From contig CP054186.1 of assembly GCA_015200025.1 (NCBI GenBank), forward strand, positions 2,244,001 to 2,308,000: a DNA stretch of 64,000 bases. Direction: 5' to 3'. Both the position numbers and the translations under genes were made by a program. Positions 63,007 to 64,000 of the stretch are shown piece after piece (the stretch's first letter is position 1; the number at the start of each line of letters is the position of its first letter). Source of the stretch: Phycisphaeraceae bacterium. Lineage in GTDB: Bacteria; Planctomycetota; Phycisphaerae; Phycisphaerales; UBA1924. The notes under the pieces were generated by a model. That model was not told the origin of the DNA. It did not search any database and saw only the letters and a program-made list of their open reading frames with translations.

Positions 63007-64000
63007 ATGTCCACGACGCCCGGCCCCGAGCAACCCATCGCCACGCCGGACGCCGGGCCGGGCGACGGTACAACCGACCCCCAAGCCACGGCACGGCCCG
63101 CGACGTTCGTGTGCCCGTACTGCGGCGGCTCGACGCCCGATCAACCCCGTTGCCCCCATTGCCGCGGGCTGATGGACCCGCTCTCGAGGCAGGCGACGCA
63201 GAACACCATGGGGCCGTGGTTCGTGCGCGACGAGGCGTCGCCCTACCGCCCCGGGTGCAGCCACTCGATCCTGGTTCAGTTGGTGGCGAGGGGGAAGATC
63301 GGGCCCGACACCATCCTCCGCGGGCCGACCACGCACCAGTTCTGGATGCCCGCGAGGCGGACCCCGGGCGTGGCGCACCTGTTGGGGATGTGCCACGCCT
63401 GCGGCGTCAGGGCCTCGCCCGCGTCGTCCTCGTGCGCGGGGTGCGGGGTTTCGTTCAAGCCTGCCGACGACCGGCAGGCCCTGGGCCTGGGCCCGATCCG
63501 GCTCTTGCCGGGGCAGGCCCCGCCCGAGATGGTCGCGACCTCGACCGTGGCCCACCCGACGCCCGAGCCCGCGCGCGGCCCGTCCTCGATCGGCCCGCGC
63601 CCCGGGGACGAGCCGGAGCCGGGCGATTCGGCCCGTATCGGCACGGTGCTTTCGCTGCGTCACCAGGTCGCGACGCTCTGGTCGGCGTTCATCGTGACCC
63701 TGATCGTGCTGGTCTTGGTGGTCGCGGTGTTCGCCGGGGCGTGGCTGGGGGGCTTTGTGCGATTGAACACCACCCCCGCCGGTCCCCGGGCGGTCGATTC
63801 CGGAACGCCTCGCCCGGCGGGGGCGGTCACGGACCCCCGGCCGGCGCCCGCGTCGAACCCTCCGATGCCGGCGTCGGAGGGACGCGGACCGGAACTTCAG
63901 GAACCGGACCCCGACGTTACGTCCGGACCGGATCAATCCTCGGCAGATCCGGGCCCGATCGAGCGTGCACGGGCGCTATTGCTGGAGGACACCCCCGCGT
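63007..64000 (+). CDS. Zinc-ribbon/GYF_2-like membrane protein, 3' end beyond the window
   Basis: 331 residues visible, no stop. Residues ~36-52 form a double-CxxC zinc ribbon (CPYCGGSTPDQPRCPHC). Then WFVRDEASPYRPGCSHSILVQLVARGKIGPDTILRGPTTHQFWMPARR resembles a GYF_2/DUF4339 domain; a second ribbon (CHACGVRASPASSSCAGC) follows. A transmembrane helix lies near residue 230 (LWSAFIVTLIVLVLVVAVFAGAW), then a Pro-rich region. The gene begins 69 bases after the exported protein. Confidence 0.8.
   Translation, partial: MSTTPGPEQPIATPDAGPGDGTTDPQATARPATFVCPYCGGSTPDQPRCPHCRGLMDPLSRQATQNTMGPWFVRDEASPYRPGCSHSILVQLVARGKIGPDTILRGPTTHQFWMPARRTPGVAHLLGMCHACGVRASPASSSCAGCGVSFKPADDRQALGLGPIRLLPGQAPPEMVATSTVAHPTPEPARGPSSIGPRPGDEPEPGDSARIGTVLSLRHQVATLWSAFIVTLIVLVLVVAVFAGAWLGGFVRLNTTPAGPRAVDSGTPRPAGAVTDPRPAPASNPPMPASEGRGPELQEPDPDVTSGPDQSSADPGPIERARALLLEDTPA

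Overview
The window is GC-rich chromosomal DNA, about 70% G+C by eye. It most resembles a planctomycete, probably of the Phycisphaerae. The reasons are the many short zinc-ribbon membrane proteins, a GYF-like zinc-ribbon protein, a prepilin-tagged secreted protein, a ThiD2-ThiE fusion, a large type I-G CRISPR-Cas locus, and many 4-base start/stop overlaps. The phylum is inferred from gene content; there is no rRNA to confirm it.

Left arm (1-23.8 kb). This is ordinary housekeeping DNA. It holds type II secretion/type IV pilus genes (gspE, gspF), recO, an HDOD signalling protein, an M16 peptidase, thiD2-thiE, a divergent phosphogluconolactonase, an RluA-type pseudouridine synthase, hemW, an FHA protein, purA and uppS. 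Two secreted Cys-rich proteins follow this pattern, and a TetR-controlled RND efflux operon closes the arm.

CRISPR region (23.9-41.1 kb). An accessory block of lower GC (a short kinase-like protein, a small beta-rich protein, a sigma-factor-like protein) precedes a complete type I-G cas operon: cas3, csx17, csb1, csb2, cas4-cas1, cas2. A 63-repeat array follows and ends beside tRNA-Ser(GGA). The most interesting object lies about 2 kb upstream of cas3, on the opposite strand: a degenerate two-repeat mini-array at 23916-24026. It keeps the parts needed to make one crRNA and has lost the parts that are not needed. The first 16 nt of its guide match the intergenic region just upstream of the sigma-like gene. 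The match follows a TTG trinucleotide, and its only two mismatches fall at guide positions 6 and 12, which Cascade does not read. This is the layout expected of a CRISPR-resembling regulatory or antitoxin RNA (CreA/CreR-like) that uses the type I-G effector as a repressor.

Right arm (41-64 kb). Envelope and core genes return: PAP2 phosphatase, a GT83-like glycosyltransferase, an FAD/Fe-S 2-hydroxyacid dehydrogenase, fmt, lpxA, a YycJ-type MBL hydrolase, rsfS, aroB and rny. An unusual ParA ATPase carrying a C-terminal glycogen-binding (CBM48/AMPK1) domain sits in an operon with an unrecognised partner. Further Cys-rich, secreted and GYF-like proteins run to the end of the window.

All functional calls come from reading motifs and context. 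No database or folding search was run.
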